From Solirubrobacterales bacterium (GTDB lineage Bacteria > Actinomycetota > Thermoleophilia > Solirubrobacterales > 70-9): 64,000 nt of DNA. The notes under the pieces are model-generated. The model did no database searches. It saw only the letters and a program-made list of their open reading frames with translations, and was not told the origin of the DNA. This document shows positions 36,207 through 45,536 of the stretch, in pieces. Both the position numbers and the translations under genes were made by a program. How positions within the stretch are numbered: the first letter of the stretch is position 1; each line of letters begins with the position of its first letter. Location of the stretch: assembly GCA_017304845.1 (NCBI GenBank), contig JAFKLL010000024.1, positions 23,207-87,206 of the forward strand, in the 5' to 3' direction.

Positions 36207-38249
36207 TCAGCCTCCGAGCAGGTCCTTGGCCTCTTCGACCACCCGGTCAGGGGTGAAGCCGAAGTGTTTCTGGAGGTCCTTGAACGGGGCGGAGGCGCCG
36301 AAGGTGGTCATGCCGATGATCCGACCCTCCTCGCCGACGTAGCGCTCCCAGCCGAAGGTCGAGGCCTGCTCGATCGAGATCCGCTTGGTGACCGAGGCGG
36401 GCAGCACCGACTCGCGGTAGCCCTCGTCCTGGCTCTCGAAGAGGTGCCAGGAAGGCAGCGAGACGACGCGGGACCTGACGCCTTCCACGACCAGGGTCTC
36501 ATGCGCCTCGAGCGCGATGTGGACCTCGGATCCGGTGGCGATCAGGATCAGCTCCGGCTCTCCGTCGCAATCGGCGATGACGTAGCCGCCGCGGGCCAGG
36601 CCGGAGGCGTCCGCGTACTTGGAGCGGTCGATCACCGGCACCTTCTGGCGGGTCAGGACCAGGGCGGTGGGGTGCTCCTTGCGGGGCATGATCACCTTGA
36701 AGGCCTCGGCGACCTCGGCCGCGTCGGCGGGCCGGATCACGTCCAGGTTCGGCATCGCCCGCAGCGAGGCGAGCTGCTCGACCGGCTGGTGGGTCGGGCC
36801 GTCCTCGCCGAGCCCGATCGAGTCGTGGGTCAGCCAGTGGACCACCGGCTGCTCCATCAGAGCCGAGAGGCGGATCGCCGGCCGGGCGTAGTCGGAGAAG
36901 ATCAGGTAGGTCGACCAGAAGGGGCGGAGGCCGCTCAGGGCCATGCCGTTCGAGCTGGCGGCCGACTCGTGCTCACGCACCCCGAGGTGGAGCATGTGGC
37001 CCGAGCGGTTGCCGGGCTCGAAGACGCCGGAGACGTCCTCCTTGAGGCCGCTGGAGGCGGAGCCGGTCAGGTCGGCCGAGCCGCTGATCGCCCACGGCAC
37101 CTTCGGCGCGATCGCCTGCAGGGTCTTCTGGGCGGCGGAGCGGGTAGCGACCTGCTCGCCCGCCTCGAAGGAGGGGATGTCGGCGTCCCAGCCCGAGGGC
37201 AGGTCGCCGGCCAGCATCGTCTCGACCAGCTCGCGCCGATCGGCCGGGGCAGCCGCGAAGCGTTCCTTCCAGGCCGCGTTCAGCTCGGCGCCGCGCTTGC
37301 CGACCCCGTCGGCCCAGGTCTCGTAGACGCCGTCGGGGATCAGGAAGTGCGCGTCGACCGGCCAGCCGTAGGCCTCCTTGGTCAGCTTGGTCTCCTCGGC
37401 GCCCAGCGGGTTGCCGTGGACGTCGGCCGTGTCGACCTTGTTCGGCGAGCCGTAGCCGATGTGGCTGTGGATCACGATGAAGGTCGGGCGTTCCTTCTCG
37501 GCCTTGAACTTGTCGAGGGCGGCGCCGATCTCGTCGAGATCGTTGGCGTCGTTGATGTGGTGGACGGCCCAGCCGTTGGCGTGGAAGCGCTCCTCGACGT
37601 CCTCGGTGAAGGTGAGGTCGGTCGAACCGTCGATGGTGATCCGGTTCGAGTCGTAGATCCAGCAGAGGTTGTGCAGCTTCTGGTGGCCGGCCAGCGAGGC
37701 GGCCTCCTGCGAGACGCCTTCCATCAGGTCGCCGTCGCCGCAGACCGTGTAGACGTCGTAGTCGAAGACTTCCTCGCCGAAGGCCGCGCCCTTCCAGAGG
37801 CCGGCGATCGCCATGCCGACCGAGGTGGCGACACCCTGGCCGAGCGGGCCTGTGGTGGTCTCGACGCCGGTGGTCAGGTGCGACTCCGGGTGGCCCGGGG
37901 TGGAGGAGCCGAGCTGGCGGAAGTTCTCGATGTCCTCCAGGGTGACCGAGAGGCGATCGGCGATCGTGCCGTCGTGCTCGACCTTCTTGACCCCGGCCAG
38001 ATGCAGCACGGAGTAGATCAGCATCGAGGCGTGACCCGCCGAGAGCACGAAGCGATCGCGGTTCGGCCAATGCGGATCGGCCGGGTCATAGCGCAGGTAG
38101 TCCTGCCAGAGCTTGTAGGCGAGCGGGGCCAACGCCATCGCGGTGCCGGGGTGACCCGAGTTCGCCTTGTCGATCGCGTCGATCGAAAGGGTGCGGATCG
38201 TGTTGATTGCCAGTTGCTCGGGAGACTGAGAAGCCAGGGAGTCGGTCAC
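36207..38249 (-). CDS. tkt: Transketolase
   Basis: TPP enzyme of the pentose phosphate pathway (680 aa). [21 protein letters not shown] with the downstream Asn for the TPP motif, [18 protein letters not shown] and FGAS near the end are all typical. GTG 38249 is chosen because TAGGAT ends 7 nt before it; ATG 38258, three codons upstream, overlaps that box. First gene of the minus-strand tkt-pgi-HAD operon. Confidence 0.96.
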   Translation of the reverse strand: MTDSLASQSPEQLAINTIRTLSIDAIDKANSGHPGTAMALAPLAYKLWQDYLRYDPADPHWPNRDRFVLSAGHASMLIYSVLHLAGVKKVEHDGTIADRLSVTLEDIENFRQLGSSTPGHPESHLTTGVETTTGPLGQGVATSVGMAIAGLWKGAAFGEEVFDYDVYTVCGDGDLMEGVSQEAASLAGHQKLHNLCWIYDSNRITIDGSTDLTFTEDVEERFHANGWAVHHINDANDLDEIGAALDKFKAEKERPTFIVIHSHIGYGSPNKVDTADVHGNPLGAEETKLTKEAYGWPVDAHFLIPDGVYETWADGVGKRGAELNAAWKERFAAAPADRRELVETMLAGDLPSGWDADIPSFEAGEQVATRSAAQKTLQAIAPKVPWAISGSADLTGSASSGLKEDVSGVFEPGNRSGHMLHLGVREHESAASSNGMALSGLRPFWSTYLIFSDYARPAIRLSALMEQPVVHWLTHDSIGLGEDGPTHQPVEQLASLRAMPNLDVIRPADAAEVAEAFKVIMPRKEHPTALVLTRQKVPVIDRSKYADASGLARGGYVIADCDGEPELILIATGSEVHIALEAHETLVVEGVRSRVVSLPSWHLFESQDEGYRESVLPASVTKRISIEQASTFGWERYVGEEGRIIGMTTFGASAPFKDLQKHFGFTPDRVVEEAKDLLGG

Positions 38250-38256
38250 AGCCGTC

Positions 38257-38262
38257 ATCCTA
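38257..38262 (-). promoter_or_regulatory. -10 box for leaderless tkt
   Basis: Minus-strand TAGGAT, 7 nt before the GTG at 38249. This placement decides the start codon. Confidence 0.6.
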
Positions 38263-38268
38263 CGAAAC

Positions 38269-38287
38269 GCTGCCGCTGCGTGGCAGC
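38269..38287. repeat. Inverted repeat between divergent tkt and arginase-family genes
   Basis: GCTGCC (38269-38274), GCTGCGT, GGCAGC (38282-38287). It lies just upstream of the tkt -10 box. It could be an operator. Confidence 0.4.
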
Positions 38288-38330
38288 ACCGAAAAGCCGG
38301 ATTTTCCGTCGAAAGCTGGAAGATGTCGCC

Positions 38331-39149
38331 ATGACGGTCGAGATCATCGTTTCCAGGGGACGGGTGGGAGATCGGACCCCGGGCGCGATCGCCGGGGCCG
38401 AACTGACCGCGGCGGCGATCTCCGGACGCCTCGGAGCACCGGCCCACGAGGTGGGTTCTCCGACCCCGCCGGCCCGGGACGACTGGAGCGAGAGCCTGCC
38501 GCAGGCGAGGGAGCATCTGGTCGAGCTCGGGGAGCGGGTCGACGGCGCGATCGGACGGGGGAACCTTCCCCTGCTGGTCACCAACACCTGCTCGGCCAGC
38601 CTGGCGAGCCTGCCGGTCATGGCGCGGAGGCATCCCGAGGCGATCCTGCTCTGGGTGGACGCCCACGGGGACTTCAACACGCCCGAGACCACAGCCAGCG
38701 GATACCTGGGCGGCATGGTCCTGGCCGCCGCCTGCGGCCTGTGGGAGAGCGGCCACGGAGCCGGGCTCGACCCGCGCGACATCGCGCTGATCGGGGCGCG
38801 GGACGTGGATCCGCCCGAAGCGGAGCTGATCCGGCGCCACGGGGTCGAGCTCATCCCGCCCGGCGAAGCGGATCCCGCCCGGATCGCCGAGCTCTGCGGC
38901 GACCGCCCGGTCTGGATCCACATCGACTGGGACGTGCTCGAACCGGGATTCGTGCCGGCCGGCTACCGGGTCCCGGGCGGGCTCGTCCCGCGGGAGATCG
39001 CGAGGCTGCTCGCCGGGCTCGATCCGGATCGAATAGTCGGCCTCGAGCTGGCCGAGTTCGAGGCCTCAGGCGAGGCCGGACGGGACCAGGAAGCGATCGC
39101 CTCGATCCTCGAAGCGGTCGGGGAGCTGCTCGACGGCCTGTCTCAGTAG
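38331..39149 (+). CDS. Arginase/agmatinase-family (ureohydrolase) protein, atypical
   Basis: 272 aa. Metal motifs WVDAHGDFNTPE and HIDWDVLEPGFVP are present, supplying Asp, His, Asp and Asp, Asp ligands. The first motif, normally GGDHS, reads TNTCSAS, so the usual His ligand is replaced by Cys or lost. GGAAGA lies 7 nt before ATG 38331. Family members hydrolyse amidino compounds such as arginine, agmatine or formiminoglutamate; the substrate here is not clear. Divergent from tkt; its stop overlaps the convergent PH-domain gene by 7 bp. Confidence 0.85.
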   Translation: MTVEIIVSRGRVGDRTPGAIAGAELTAAAISGRLGAPAHEVGSPTPPARDDWSESLPQAREHLVELGERVDGAIGRGNLPLLVTNTCSASLASLPVMARRHPEAILLWVDAHGDFNTPETTASGYLGGMVLAAACGLWESGHGAGLDPRDIALIGARDVDPPEAELIRRHGVELIPPGEADPARIAELCGDRPVWIHIDWDVLEPGFVPAGYRVPGGLVPREIARLLAGLDPDRIVGLELAEFEASGEAGRDQEAIASILEAVGELLDGLSQ

Positions 39150-39649
39150 TGCGAGCTGGGCTCGCCCAGCCCATGCGAGCCGGCCGCGTTGAGCGAAGTC
39201 GCCTTGTCGACCTCGGTCACGACCTCCTGCGGGTTGGCCACCCCGTTGAAGACGAAGAGGTTGTCCGCGTCGGAGGCGGCGGTGTCGAAGTCGACGTCGC
39301 CGACCATTAGCATCCGCTGGAAGACGGTCTGGCTGTAGTTGACGTTCTGGACCCGCTCGAGCCGGGTCTCCTGGATGTCGCGGGCGAAGATGCCGCGCTT
39401 GATGTTGAGACGCCGGTTGGTGATCGTGTAGACCGTCGCCATGCGCCGGATGAAGCCGATCAGGACCGAGATCCCGAGCGCGATCAGGATGATGATGAAG
39501 ACGGTGAAGAAGCCCTCGCCGAGCAGCTTCGCGATCACCGCGACGATCAATCCGATCAGCAGGCCCTTGAGGTAGAAGGCGAGAATCGAGCGCCAGGACG
39601 GATGGCCCTGGAAGATGATCTGTTCGCCGGGACTGGGTGTGAAGGCCAC
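39143..39649 (-). CDS. Membrane protein with bacterial PH domain
   Basis: 168 aa. After a short PSPGEQIIFQGHPSW start (typical of bPH2/DUF304 proteins) come two membrane spans (about 20-60), then the PH domain with YTITNRRLNIKRGIFARDIQET and RVQNVNYSQTVFQRM. Function unknown; family members are small membrane proteins. GTG 39649 is chosen since TATGCT ends 6 nt before it; an upstream ATG 39667 would overlap that box. Confidence 0.86.
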   Translation of the reverse strand: MAFTPSPGEQIIFQGHPSWRSILAFYLKGLLIGLIVAVIAKLLGEGFFTVFIIILIALGISVLIGFIRRMATVYTITNRRLNIKRGIFARDIQETRLERVQNVNYSQTVFQRMLMVGDVDFDTAASDADNLFVFNGVANPQEVVTEVDKATSLNAAGSHGLGEPSSHY

Positions 39650-39655
39650 GGCGCG

Positions 39656-39661
39656 AGCATA
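39656..39661 (-). promoter_or_regulatory. -10 box for the PH-domain gene
   Basis: Minus-strand TATGCT, 6 nt before GTG 39649, placed for leaderless transcription and divergent from the priA promoter 38 bp away. Confidence 0.52.
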
Positions 39662-39698
39662 TTCCACCCGGTTGGACCCGTGTGACCGGGAGGTCCCG

Positions 39699-39704
39699 TA
39701 TCTT
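39699..39704 (+). promoter_or_regulatory. -10 box for leaderless priA
   Basis: TATCTT, then CGGGCCG (7 nt) and ATG 39712. Confidence 0.58.
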
Positions 39705-39711
39705 CGGGCCG

Positions 39712-41901
39712 ATGTCCATCGCCAGGGTCGAGCCGCTGACGACGGCCCGCGCCCTGCGGGGCCCGTTCGACTATCTGATCCCGGAGCGCCTGGGCGAGGT
39801 CGGGGTCGGCACCGTGCTCGAGGTCCCCTTCGGCCGCCGAAGGATCACCGGGGTCGTGGTCGAGATGGCCGAGCGCTCCGACCTGCCGCCCGAGAAGCTG
39901 GCCGAGCCGATCCGCGTGGTCGGGACCGGAACCACGCCCGACCTGGTCGACCTGGGCCGCTGGATCGCCGAGGAGTACTGCTCGACCCCCGCCCGCGGCC
40001 TGGGGCTGGTGCTGCCGCCCGGGACCGGCACCGGCGGGGAGCGGACCCGGTTCCGGGTCGAGAAGTCGAGTCGGATCACCGAGGCGGGCCGTGAGGCCCT
40101 CGACAACGGGGCCAGGCTCGGCGCGAAGCAGAAGCTGGCCCTCACCCAGCTGCTCGAGGGCGAGCTGACCGGCCGCCAGATCGCGGCCCGGGCCGGGGTC
40201 GACTCGAGCACCCTCCGTCGGCTGGAGGAACGGGGCCTGATCGAGCGGCGGAACGTGAACGTGAGAAGGAGGCCGACCGGGGCCGGGGTCGGCAACGCCG
40301 CGACCGAGGCTCCGGCCCTGACCGGGGACCAGCGGGCCGCCGTGGACGCCCTGGTCGCGAGGCTGGGCGATCTCGCCGCCGGCGAGGGAGTCCTGTTGAA
40401 CGGCGTGACCGGGTCGGGCAAGACCGAGGTCTACCTGGCCGTGGTCGAGGAGGTTCTGGCCCGGGGCCGGACCGCGATCGTGCTGGTGCCGGAGATCGGG
40501 CTCACCCCGCAGGCGGTCGGCCGCTTCCAGGCCAGGCTTGGCGACCGGGTGGCGGTGCTCCACTCGGCGCTCTCGGCGGGGCAGAGGTTCGACGAGTGGC
40601 AGCGCCTGATGAGCGGCGAGGCCACCGTATGCGTCGGTCCGCGTTCGGCCGTCTTCGCCCCGCTGGGGAACCTCGGGCTGATCGTGATCGACGAGGAGCA
40701 CGATTCCTCGTACAAGCAGGAGGGCGACCCTCGCTACGACGCCCGTGAGGTGGCCCGCCGGCGCGCCACGGCGACCGGGTCCCTGCTGGTCCTCGGCACC
40801 GCGACCCCGCGGCCGGAGAGCTGGGAGCGGCTGGACCGGATCGACCTGCCGGCCCGGGTCGACGGCCAGTCGATGCCGCCGGTCGAGCTGGTCGACATGC
40901 GCGAGGCCGATCCTCGCCAGGGACCGATCCACCGTCGCACCTGGGAGGCCCTGGCCGAGGTCCGGGAGAAGGGCCAGAAGGCGATCGTGATGATCAACCG
41001 GCGCGGCTTCGCTCCCTGGCTCACCTGCCGCACCTGCGGGCACCACTGGGGCTGCCCGAACTGCGACGTCTCGCTGATCGTCCACCGCGAATCCGGACAG
41101 CTGATCTGCCATCACTGCAACCACGCCGAGCCGCTGCCGGGCCGCTGCTCCGAGTGCGGCGGGACCACTCTTTCCCAGACCGGGGCCGGGACCCAACGCA
41201 TCGAGCGGCTCCTGGCCGAGGAGCTGGCCCCGATGCCGGTGTTCCGGCTGGATGCCGACACCAGCGCCGGCCCGGGCGGCCACGCCGGGATCCTCTCCGC
41301 CTTCGACCGGGAGGAGAGCGCGGTGCTGGTCGGCACCCAGATGGTGGCGAAGGGACACGACTTCCCCGAGGTGACGCTGGCGGCCATCCTCGACGCCGAC
41401 GCGACGCTCCGGTTCCCCGACTTCCGGGCCGAGGAGAGAACCTTCTCCCTGGTCACCCAGCTGGCCGGCCGCAGCGGCCGCAGCCGGGCCGGCGGCAGGG
41501 TGATCGTCCAGACCCTCGCCCCGAACGCGCCCAGCATGAGCAATGCGGCGACGCATGACTCGGCCTCCTTCCTGGCCGGCGAGCTGGGCCGTCGCCGCGA
41601 GCTCGGCTACCCGCCCTACTCGCACCTGATCCGGGTCCAGCTGGCCGCGGAGGGGGAGCCCGACGTCGACCGCGCGGCCGGCCTGGTCGCCGACCGGCTG
41701 GCGGAGGCGCTCCCGCCCGGAGCGGAGATCCTCGGGCCGGCCCCGATGTTCCGGGCCCGCAACCGCTACCGCCGTCGGATCCTGATCCGATCCGGGACGC
41801 GGGCGGAATCGATCGCGGCGGTGCACTCGACCATCGAGGCGCTGCTCGCCGATCGGGCCCTCCGGAAGATCACCCTGGCGATCGACGTCGACCCGCAGTA
41901 G
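39712..41901 (+). CDS. priA: Primosomal replication protein N' (PriA helicase)
   Basis: Restarts replication at stalled forks (729 aa). The N-terminal DNA-binding domain is followed by Walker A GVTGSGKTEVY (about residue 232), DEEHDSSYKQE, then zinc-binding CRTCGHHWGCPNC and CHHC...CSEC, and the helicase block VGTQMVAKGHDFP with QLAGRSGRSRAGG. ATG 39712 is favoured over an in-frame start at 39682 by the -10 box. Unlike the PriA of mycobacteria and streptomycetes, the ATPase motifs look intact. Confidence 0.95.
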   Translation: MSIARVEPLTTARALRGPFDYLIPERLGEVGVGTVLEVPFGRRRITGVVVEMAERSDLPPEKLAEPIRVVGTGTTPDLVDLGRWIAEEYCSTPARGLGLVLPPGTGTGGERTRFRVEKSSRITEAGREALDNGARLGAKQKLALTQLLEGELTGRQIAARAGVDSSTLRRLEERGLIERRNVNVRRRPTGAGVGNAATEAPALTGDQRAAVDALVARLGDLAAGEGVLLNGVTGSGKTEVYLAVVEEVLARGRTAIVLVPEIGLTPQAVGRFQARLGDRVAVLHSALSAGQRFDEWQRLMSGEATVCVGPRSAVFAPLGNLGLIVIDEEHDSSYKQEGDPRYDAREVARRRATATGSLLVLGTATPRPESWERLDRIDLPARVDGQSMPPVELVDMREADPRQGPIHRRTWEALAEVREKGQKAIVMINRRGFAPWLTCRTCGHHWGCPNCDVSLIVHRESGQLICHHCNHAEPLPGRCSECGGTTLSQTGAGTQRIERLLAEELAPMPVFRLDADTSAGPGGHAGILSAFDREESAVLVGTQMVAKGHDFPEVTLAAILDADATLRFPDFRAEERTFSLVTQLAGRSGRSRAGGRVIVQTLAPNAPSMSNAATHDSASFLAGELGRRRELGYPPYSHLIRVQLAAEGEPDVDRAAGLVADRLAEALPPGAEILGPAPMFRARNRYRRRILIRSGTRAESIAAVHSTIEALLADRALRKITLAIDVDPQ

Positions 41902-41966
41902 CGAGCCGCAACTTCCCGGGGCGGTCCGGGTTCTCTCGACACCAGTCATCTAGGGAAGGGATGTCC

Positions 41967-42521
41967 ATGCGTGTTCTGAGGGATCTGGCGTTTTCGGCTG
42001 TGGTGGGGGCGATGCTCGTTCTGGGAGCGCTCGGGGGCTCGGCGGCGGCCTCGCCGGGATCGGATTTCCGCAAGGACCACGAGACTGCGGCCAAGGCCTG
42101 GGCCTACGCCGAGAAGACCTGGCCGAACCAGTACGCGGGGGTCTGGGGCGTCGACAACGAGAAGACCGGGTTCGACGACTTCGTCTTCGCCTTCACCGCG
42201 AGGCCCGGCGCGAAGGTCGCGGAGCTCCGGCAGAAGTTCCCGACCAAGATCGCCAGCTATGTCCCGGCCCGCCGGACCTACTCGAAGAGGTACCTGGACG
42301 GCCTCCTGAGCCAGATGATCACTGATCGCAGCCGCATCCTGCACGGTCGGCTCAAGCCTCCGGGCAAGGCCCCGGGCCGGTTCGACCTCGGCATGGACAT
42401 GAGCAGGAACAAGGTCAACCTCTACAAGCCCTTCTTCGCGCCCGGCTACAAGCGCTGGTTCAAGCACCGTTACGGGCAGGCGATCCTCTTCGTGAAGTCG
42501 GGCCTCGCGCAATGGGAGTGA
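41967..42521 (+). CDS. Small secreted protein of unknown function
   Basis: 184 aa. Signal peptide AFSAVVGAMLVLGALGGSAA, cleavage near residue 28. The mature part is rich in Lys, Tyr, Trp (KAWAYAEKTWPNQYAGVWG). GGAAGGG at 41954-41960 is 6 nt before ATG 41967, which makes that a better start than the ATG at 41961, which adjoins the SD. No family recognised. It sits between priA and def on the same strand with its own short leader. Confidence 0.78.
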   Translation: MRVLRDLAFSAVVGAMLVLGALGGSAAASPGSDFRKDHETAAKAWAYAEKTWPNQYAGVWGVDNEKTGFDDFVFAFTARPGAKVAELRQKFPTKIASYVPARRTYSKRYLDGLLSQMITDRSRILHGRLKPPGKAPGRFDLGMDMSRNKVNLYKPFFAPGYKRWFKHRYGQAILFVKSGLAQWE

Positions 42522-42546
42522 GCGGGTAGCGGCGCAGATCCCTCGG

Positions 42547-42552
42547 TAGACT
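42547..42552 (+). promoter_or_regulatory. -10 box for leaderless def operon
   Basis: TAGACT, 8 nt before ATG 42561. Probably drives def-fmt-rsmB. Confidence 0.6.
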
Positions 42553-42560
42553 CGGACGCG

Positions 42561-43244
42561 ATGTCCGCCGAGGATGAAACAGCGACTCTGAGCGAAGAAG
42601 CGGCCGCCTACGCCGAAGGCATGGAGCGGGCCGAGGAGGCCCTGGCCGCGGCCGCGGGCGAGCCCGAGGTGGAGCCCGAGGGCGGTGAGGCCCCGAGCCA
42701 TTTCGACGAGGAGACGCTGAAGCGCCGCGAGGCCGCGCTGGCCCAGATCGTCCAGTACGGCGACCCGGTGCTGAAGAGCAGGGCATCCGACGTGACCGAG
42801 TTCGACGAGGCTCTCTCCGAGGAGATCGAGCGGATGGTCCACCTGATGAAGGACGGTCTCGGAGTCGGGCTGGCCGCGACCCAGGTCGGCCGCCTGCGGC
42901 GCCTGCTGGTCTTCCAGACCAACGCCGACGCGATCCCCCAGGAGCTGGTCAACCCGGTCATCGAGTGGCTCTCCGACGAGACCGAGGTCGCGACCGAGGG
43001 CTGCCTCAGCATCCCGCGCGTGGTGGTCGAGGTCGATCGTCCCCTGCATGCCCGGGTGAGCGGGCAGGACCGCAGCGGGGCCGAGGTGCTGATCGAGGCT
43101 TCGGGGCATGAGGCACGGGTGCTTCAGCACGAGATCGACCATCTCGACGGCGTGCTGATCCTCGACCGGACCGAGCGGAAGCAGCGCAAGGGCGCGCTCA
43201 AGGCGCTGCGCCGCGGCGAGAGCTACTCGCCGCACGAAGACTGA
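42561..43244 (+). CDS. def: Peptide deformylase with acidic N-terminal extension
   Basis: Removes the N-formyl group from nascent proteins (227 aa). An Ala/Glu-rich extension of about 55 residues precedes the catalytic domain. Motif 1 reads GVGLAATQVG (Pro of GLAAPQ replaced by Thr, Gln kept), motif 2 EGCLSIP with the metal Cys, motif 3 HEIDHLDG with two metal His and catalytic Glu. Followed after 2 bp by fmt, its functional partner. Confidence 0.95.
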   Translation: MSAEDETATLSEEAAAYAEGMERAEEALAAAAGEPEVEPEGGEAPSHFDEETLKRREAALAQIVQYGDPVLKSRASDVTEFDEALSEEIERMVHLMKDGLGVGLAATQVGRLRRLLVFQTNADAIPQELVNPVIEWLSDETEVATEGCLSIPRVVVEVDRPLHARVSGQDRSGAEVLIEASGHEARVLQHEIDHLDGVLILDRTERKQRKGALKALRRGESYSPHED

Positions 43245-43246
43245 GA

Positions 43247-44146
43247 ATGTCCGGCGTATTCCTCGGAACCTCCGAGTTCGCGGCCACCGTGCTGCGGATA
43301 CTGGCCGAGTCCGACCAGCGCCCGGGCCTGGTCGTCACCCTGCCGGATCGTCGCCGTGGGCGCGGTCGCAGGGAGCAGGCCTCGCCGGTGGCGGAACTGG
43401 CCGGGGAGCTCGGGATCGACCTGCTGAAGAGCGGCAATGTCAACGAGGACGAGGACCGCGAGCGGATCCTCGCGGCCGGTGGCGAGTGGGCGTCGATCTG
43501 CGCCTTCGGGCAGCTGATCAAGGAACCGCTGCTCTCCGAGCTGCCGATGCTGAACGTCCATCCCTCGCTCCTGCCTCGCTGGCGCGGCGCCGCTCCGGTC
43601 GAGCGGGCGATCATGGCCGGCGACGCCGAGACCGGGGTCTGCGTGATGTGCCTGGTCGCCGGGCTCGACTCCGGCCCGGTCGCGCTGCGGGAACGCACGC
43701 CGATCGACCCCGACGAGGACTACGGATCGCTGGCCGAGCGGCTCGCCCAGATCGGCGGCCGCCTCCTGGTCGAGGGCCTGGCCGCCGCCGGGCGTGGCGA
43801 GATCGAGTGGTGGGAGCAGGGCGAGGAGGGTCTGACCTACGCCGAGAAGATCTCTGCCGAGGACCGTGAGATCGACCCCGGGCGGACCGCCCGCGAGGTC
43901 CACGACCAGGTCCGCGGCCTGACTCCGCACATCGGCGCCTGGCTCGAGATCGACGGCGACCAGAGGCTCGGGGTCAAGCGGACCCGGATCCTCGCCGAGG
44001 GCCCCGAGGCCGGGCGGTTCGCGGAGATCGAGGGCCTGCCGGTCCTGGGCTGCGCCGAGGGCGCGCTGGCGCTGGAGCGGGTGCAGCCGCCCGGCAAGAA
44101 GGAGATGGACGGCGACGCCTGGCTCCGGGGCCACGGACTTCCGTGA
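43247..44146 (+). CDS. fmt: Methionyl-tRNA formyltransferase
   Basis: Formylates Met-tRNAi using 10-formyl-THF (299 aa). FLGTSEFAATVL start, and the catalytic set LNVHPSLLPRWRGAAP with downstream AGLDSGP. A C-terminal OB-like domain follows. Overlaps rsmB by GTGA. Formylation and deformylation genes are adjacent, as in many bacteria. Confidence 0.96.
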   Translation: MSGVFLGTSEFAATVLRILAESDQRPGLVVTLPDRRRGRGRREQASPVAELAGELGIDLLKSGNVNEDEDRERILAAGGEWASICAFGQLIKEPLLSELPMLNVHPSLLPRWRGAAPVERAIMAGDAETGVCVMCLVAGLDSGPVALRERTPIDPDEDYGSLAERLAQIGGRLLVEGLAAAGRGEIEWWEQGEEGLTYAEKISAEDREIDPGRTAREVHDQVRGLTPHIGAWLEIDGDQRLGVKRTRILAEGPEAGRFAEIEGLPVLGCAEGALALERVQPPGKKEMDGDAWLRGHGLP

Positions 44147-45492
44147 GTCGCGTCACCCCGGAACGCGAGGCGGCCTTCGCCGTGCTCCGCCGGACCTTCG
44201 AGCGGGACGAGCACACCGAGGCTGCCTTCCGCGAGGAGGTCGAGTCCCGAGGGCTGTCCGGCCGGTCCCGCGCTCAGGCCCAGCGCCTCGCGTACGGGGC
44301 GGTGCAGCGCCGCGGCTCCTCCGACGCGATCGTCGCCTCCTTCGTCAAGAAGAAGGGCCAGCGCCCGGTGCCCGCGGCCGCGGCGGCGCTCCGGCTGGGC
44401 GTCTTCGAGCTGCTCTTCGCCGACGCTACCCCCGATCACGCCGCGGTCGACCAGGCGGTCAGCCTGACCCGGGCGGCCGGTGCCGACCATGCCGCCGGGT
44501 TCGTCAACGCGCTGCTGCGCCGGACGCTGCGCGAGCGAGACGCCGTGCTGACCCGGCTCGGCGACGACTCGACCCCGGAGAAGGCGGCCGTGGCCCACTC
44601 GTTCCCGGATTGGCTGGCCAAGCTGTGGTGGGCCGAGCTCGGCCCCGACCGGGCCCGGGCGCTGATGGCGGCGGCGAACCGGCCCTCGGAACGGGCGGTC
44701 CGGGTCAACACCGCCCGGCTGACCCCGGAGGAGGCGATCGAACGCTTCTCCGGCCCCGATCTCGAGCTCGTGCCGGCCGAGGGCGAGTGGCCGATGGCCC
44801 CTGCGGAGCTGCTGATCGCCCGGGGGAGCATGGCCGCGGTCGAGGAGGCGGCGCGGGCCGGCCTGCTCGTCGCGCAGTCTCGCGGCTCGGCCGCCGTGGT
44901 CGAGGTGCTCGACCCGCTGCCGGGGGAACGCATCCTCGACCTCTGCGCCGGGCCCGGCATCAAGACCGGCCAGATCGCGGCCCGGGTGGGGCGGATGGGC
45001 AACATGGTCTCGGTCGAGCCGTCCGAGTCGCGGGCCGAGGACGTCGCGATCCAGCTTCAGAGACTCGGCTTCCACCACGGCCTGGTGGTCGAGGCCGACG
45101 CCCGGGAAAGCGAGATCCTGAGCGGATTCCAGCGGGTCCTCGTCGACGCTCCCTGCTCCGATCTCGGGGCGCTCTCGTCACGGCCCGACGCGCGCTGGCG
45201 CAAGTCGCCCGCCCTGATCGAGCGTGTGGCCGGCCTCCAGGCGGAGATCCTCGATCGCGCCGCCGGCTTCCTGGAAGTCGGGGGCAGCCTCGTCTACTCG
45301 ACCTGCACCATCTCCGAACGCGAGAACTCGGCCCAGGCCATCGCCCTGGCCGAGCGGCAGGGCCTGAGGATCGAGGACCTCGGCGAGCGGGCGCCGCACC
45401 TGGCCGATCCTCACGACTCTCGCTTCCTCCAGCTGATGCCCGACCGCGACCGAACCACCGGGTTCTTCATCGCCCGGCTGCTCCGAGATTGA
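44143..45492 (+). CDS. rsmB: 16S rRNA (cytosine(967)-C5)-methyltransferase
   Basis: 449 aa. N-terminal NusB-like helical domain (about 1-140), then a SAM-dependent domain with ERILDLCAGPGIKTGQIA, DAPCSDLGALSSRPDARW and YSTCTISERENS, where the two catalytic cysteines sit in PC and TC motifs. Coupled to fmt by GTGA. Confidence 0.95.
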   Translation: MSRVTPEREAAFAVLRRTFERDEHTEAAFREEVESRGLSGRSRAQAQRLAYGAVQRRGSSDAIVASFVKKKGQRPVPAAAAALRLGVFELLFADATPDHAAVDQAVSLTRAAGADHAAGFVNALLRRTLRERDAVLTRLGDDSTPEKAAVAHSFPDWLAKLWWAELGPDRARALMAAANRPSERAVRVNTARLTPEEAIERFSGPDLELVPAEGEWPMAPAELLIARGSMAAVEEAARAGLLVAQSRGSAAVVEVLDPLPGERILDLCAGPGIKTGQIAARVGRMGNMVSVEPSESRAEDVAIQLQRLGFHHGLVVEADARESEILSGFQRVLVDAPCSDLGALSSRPDARWRKSPALIERVAGLQAEILDRAAGFLEVGGSLVYSTCTISERENSAQAIALAERQGLRIEDLGERAPHLADPHDSRFLQLMPDRDRTTGFFIARLLRD

Positions 45493-45536
45493 GACGCTCG
45501 GAGCTCGGCAACCGGGCGGTCAGGGATAATCGGCGT

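Noticed and set aside
36102..38330. Long plus-strand frame running over tkt and pgi into the arginase-family gene
   Set aside because: Antisense to conserved transketolase sequence; only the part from ATG 38331 resembles a family.
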